From CAZHMN01 sp964533705 (GTDB lineage: Bacteria; Electryoneota; B3-LCP), in assembly GCA_964533705.1 (NCBI GenBank), contig CAZHMN010000028.1:1-33167 (forward strand): a stretch of DNA of 33,167 nucleotides, in the 5' to 3' direction. How positions within the stretch are numbered: the first letter of the stretch is position 1; every line of letters starts with the position of its first letter. Shown one piece after another: positions 32,445 through 33,167 of the stretch. The position numbers and the translations under genes were made by a program. A model generated the notes under the pieces. That model had not been told where the DNA came from, made no database searches, and worked only from the letters and a program-made list of their open reading frames with translations.

Positions 32445-33167
32445 CAGCCTTAGCGTCGTTTTAATCGCCCTTATTGGACACTATATCTCCGCCGGCTTGC
32501 CCTGGGGCATAGACGACGGCGTCAAGAGACTGATGGCGCGCAGTTTCGTTCAATCCGGGGGGATATCCGTTTTGATCCCAGCTACTTCATCGGGTGAATT
32601 CAGCGCTGACTTTTTCCCGCTTCCAAAACCATTCGTTGAGCGCGCCGATGATGGTTTTGCAGGCATTTTCCCGGCTCTGTGGCCTGTTCTGGGGGGTATC
32701 CTGTACGCAATCTTTGGCCCTTTCGGGTTCTACCTCCTGCCCGCAGCGGCTTTTCTCGCTTTAGTCTGCTCACTGACGGTTCTCCTCAGAAAGCACGGCG
32801 ATGCCAAAACCCAATTCTGGGCTCTTTTAATTACGGCTTCAACGTTGCTCTTTTACGGCTTGACTTTCTGGGAACACGGCTTAGCGCTTCTTCTATTGGT
32901 ACCATTATTCACTGTCATACTGTCCAAGAATTATCCCTGCCGAAAATGGGCCCTGGCCGGCTTTGCTTTTGGCGTCGCAATTTACCTCCGGCCCGAAACG
33001 GCGCTGCTCATCCCCTGCATTCTGATACTTCCCCAATCAGCTTTTAAGAACAAATTCAATAAACTCGCCCGCCTGGCAGCAGGTGTTGCCGCCGCGCTTC
33101 TGTGCGTTACTTTGCTGGAACGGCTTATCGCCGGGCGGTGGGCGCCACCCCAGGTGCAGTTTAATTT
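32419..33167 (+). CDS. Polytopic membrane protein, GT-C glycosyltransferase-like (cut by the window end)
   Basis: An open frame of 249 codons runs from ATG at 32419 off the right edge with no stop. It begins MNFRPLLIFSLSVVLIALIG, has a luminal-type loop with GIDDGVKRLMARS, FFPLPKPFVERADDGFAGIF and then several membrane helices ('LLPAAAFLALVCSLTVLL', 'FWALLITASTLLFYGLTFWE'), and contains EHGLA and YLRPETALL. The acidic residues in the first loop and the RPE motif after the helices are typical of polyprenyl-phosphate-sugar-dependent GT-C transferases such as the ArnT/PMT and LA_3751-like groups. The exact family is my inference. The first codon and its GAGG ribosome-binding site are inside a terminator hairpin; a TTG at 32437 is an alternative but has no ribosome-binding site. 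Confidence 0.7.
   Translation, partial: MNFRPLLIFSLSVVLIALIGHYISAGLPWGIDDGVKRLMARSFVQSGGISVLIPATSSGEFSADFFPLPKPFVERADDGFAGIFPALWPVLGGILYAIFGPFGFYLLPAAAFLALVCSLTVLLRKHGDAKTQFWALLITASTLLFYGLTFWEHGLALLLLVPLFTVILSKNYPCRKWALAGFAFGVAIYLRPETALLIPCILILPQSAFKNKFNKLARLAAGVAAALLCVTLLERLIAGRWAPPQVQFN

Noticed and set aside
32679..33047. A 122-codon + strand frame near the right edge
   Set aside because: It lies in another frame inside the GT-C-like gene, which has clear membrane segments and a longer frame open to the window end.
1..33167. tRNA, rRNA, transposase, integrase or phage genes
   Set aside because: I looked for characteristic motifs and saw none. Without a covariance-model search a short RNA gene could be missed.

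Overview
The window looks like a metagenome-derived scaffold: it carries a 100-N gap at 11446-11545 and is cut inside a gene at its right end. It most likely comes from a Gram-negative member of a candidate phylum around the FCB group (the Calditrichota / KSB1 / Zixibacteria / Latescibacterota neighbourhood; the exact phylum cannot be fixed from this sequence). Reasons: proteins ending in a type IX-like C-terminal sorting domain ('NYPNPFNPET ... GIYFYRL ... KMILLR'), a PorV/PorQ-family outer-membrane protein, a TonB-dependent receptor with an N-terminal carboxypeptidase-regulatory-like domain, several lipoproteins, and surface proteins built from beta-helix, beta-propeller and SPD-2/HYDIN-type modules.

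Left part (1-2890, + strand): a B12-binding methylmalonyl-CoA-mutase-type small subunit, a type I-alpha glutamine synthetase (glnA), an FmdE-family protein, and an ECF-transporter S-component-like membrane protein that overlaps the fmdE-like gene by 4 bases. A bidirectional terminator closes this block against a convergent gene.

Middle-left (2933-10639, - strand): an outer-membrane barrel-like protein with a coiled-coil tail; a glycosyltransferase-methyltransferase pair behind a possible sigma-54 promoter; a lone CheY-like receiver 2 bases from a lipoprotein with two BACON-like domains; and an RND/ABC-type periplasmic adaptor lipoprotein without a pump next to it.

Middle (10868-15139): a UMF1/Atg22-like MFS transporter broken by the assembly gap, a second lone receiver protein with a near-consensus sigma-70 promoter, a secreted seven-repeat beta-propeller-like protein with a sorting domain, and then about 780 bases that hold a 52-codon acidic gene on the - strand with its own Shine-Dalgarno and a sigma-54-like promoter.

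Right part (15140-32389, + strand): seven co-directional genes in about 17 kb with gaps of 29-188 bases, probably one operon. In order: a TonB-dependent receptor carrying an Asp/Asn-rich calcium-loop-like insertion, a beta-helix lipoprotein, a large secreted protein with a divergent C-terminal sorting domain, a 1440-residue beta-helix/SPD-2/beta-helix protein with a canonical sorting domain, a small TPR-like lipoprotein, a PorV-family protein and a large lipoprotein. I read it as a cell-surface assembly or uptake locus: receptor, surface lipoproteins, secreted cargo and a dedicated PorV-like carrier made together. This is inference; no core T9SS machinery (PorK/L/M/N, SprA/Sov, PorU) lies in the window. 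A hairpin terminator follows the operon and contains the start codon of the next gene, a truncated polytopic membrane protein resembling GT-C glycosyltransferases.
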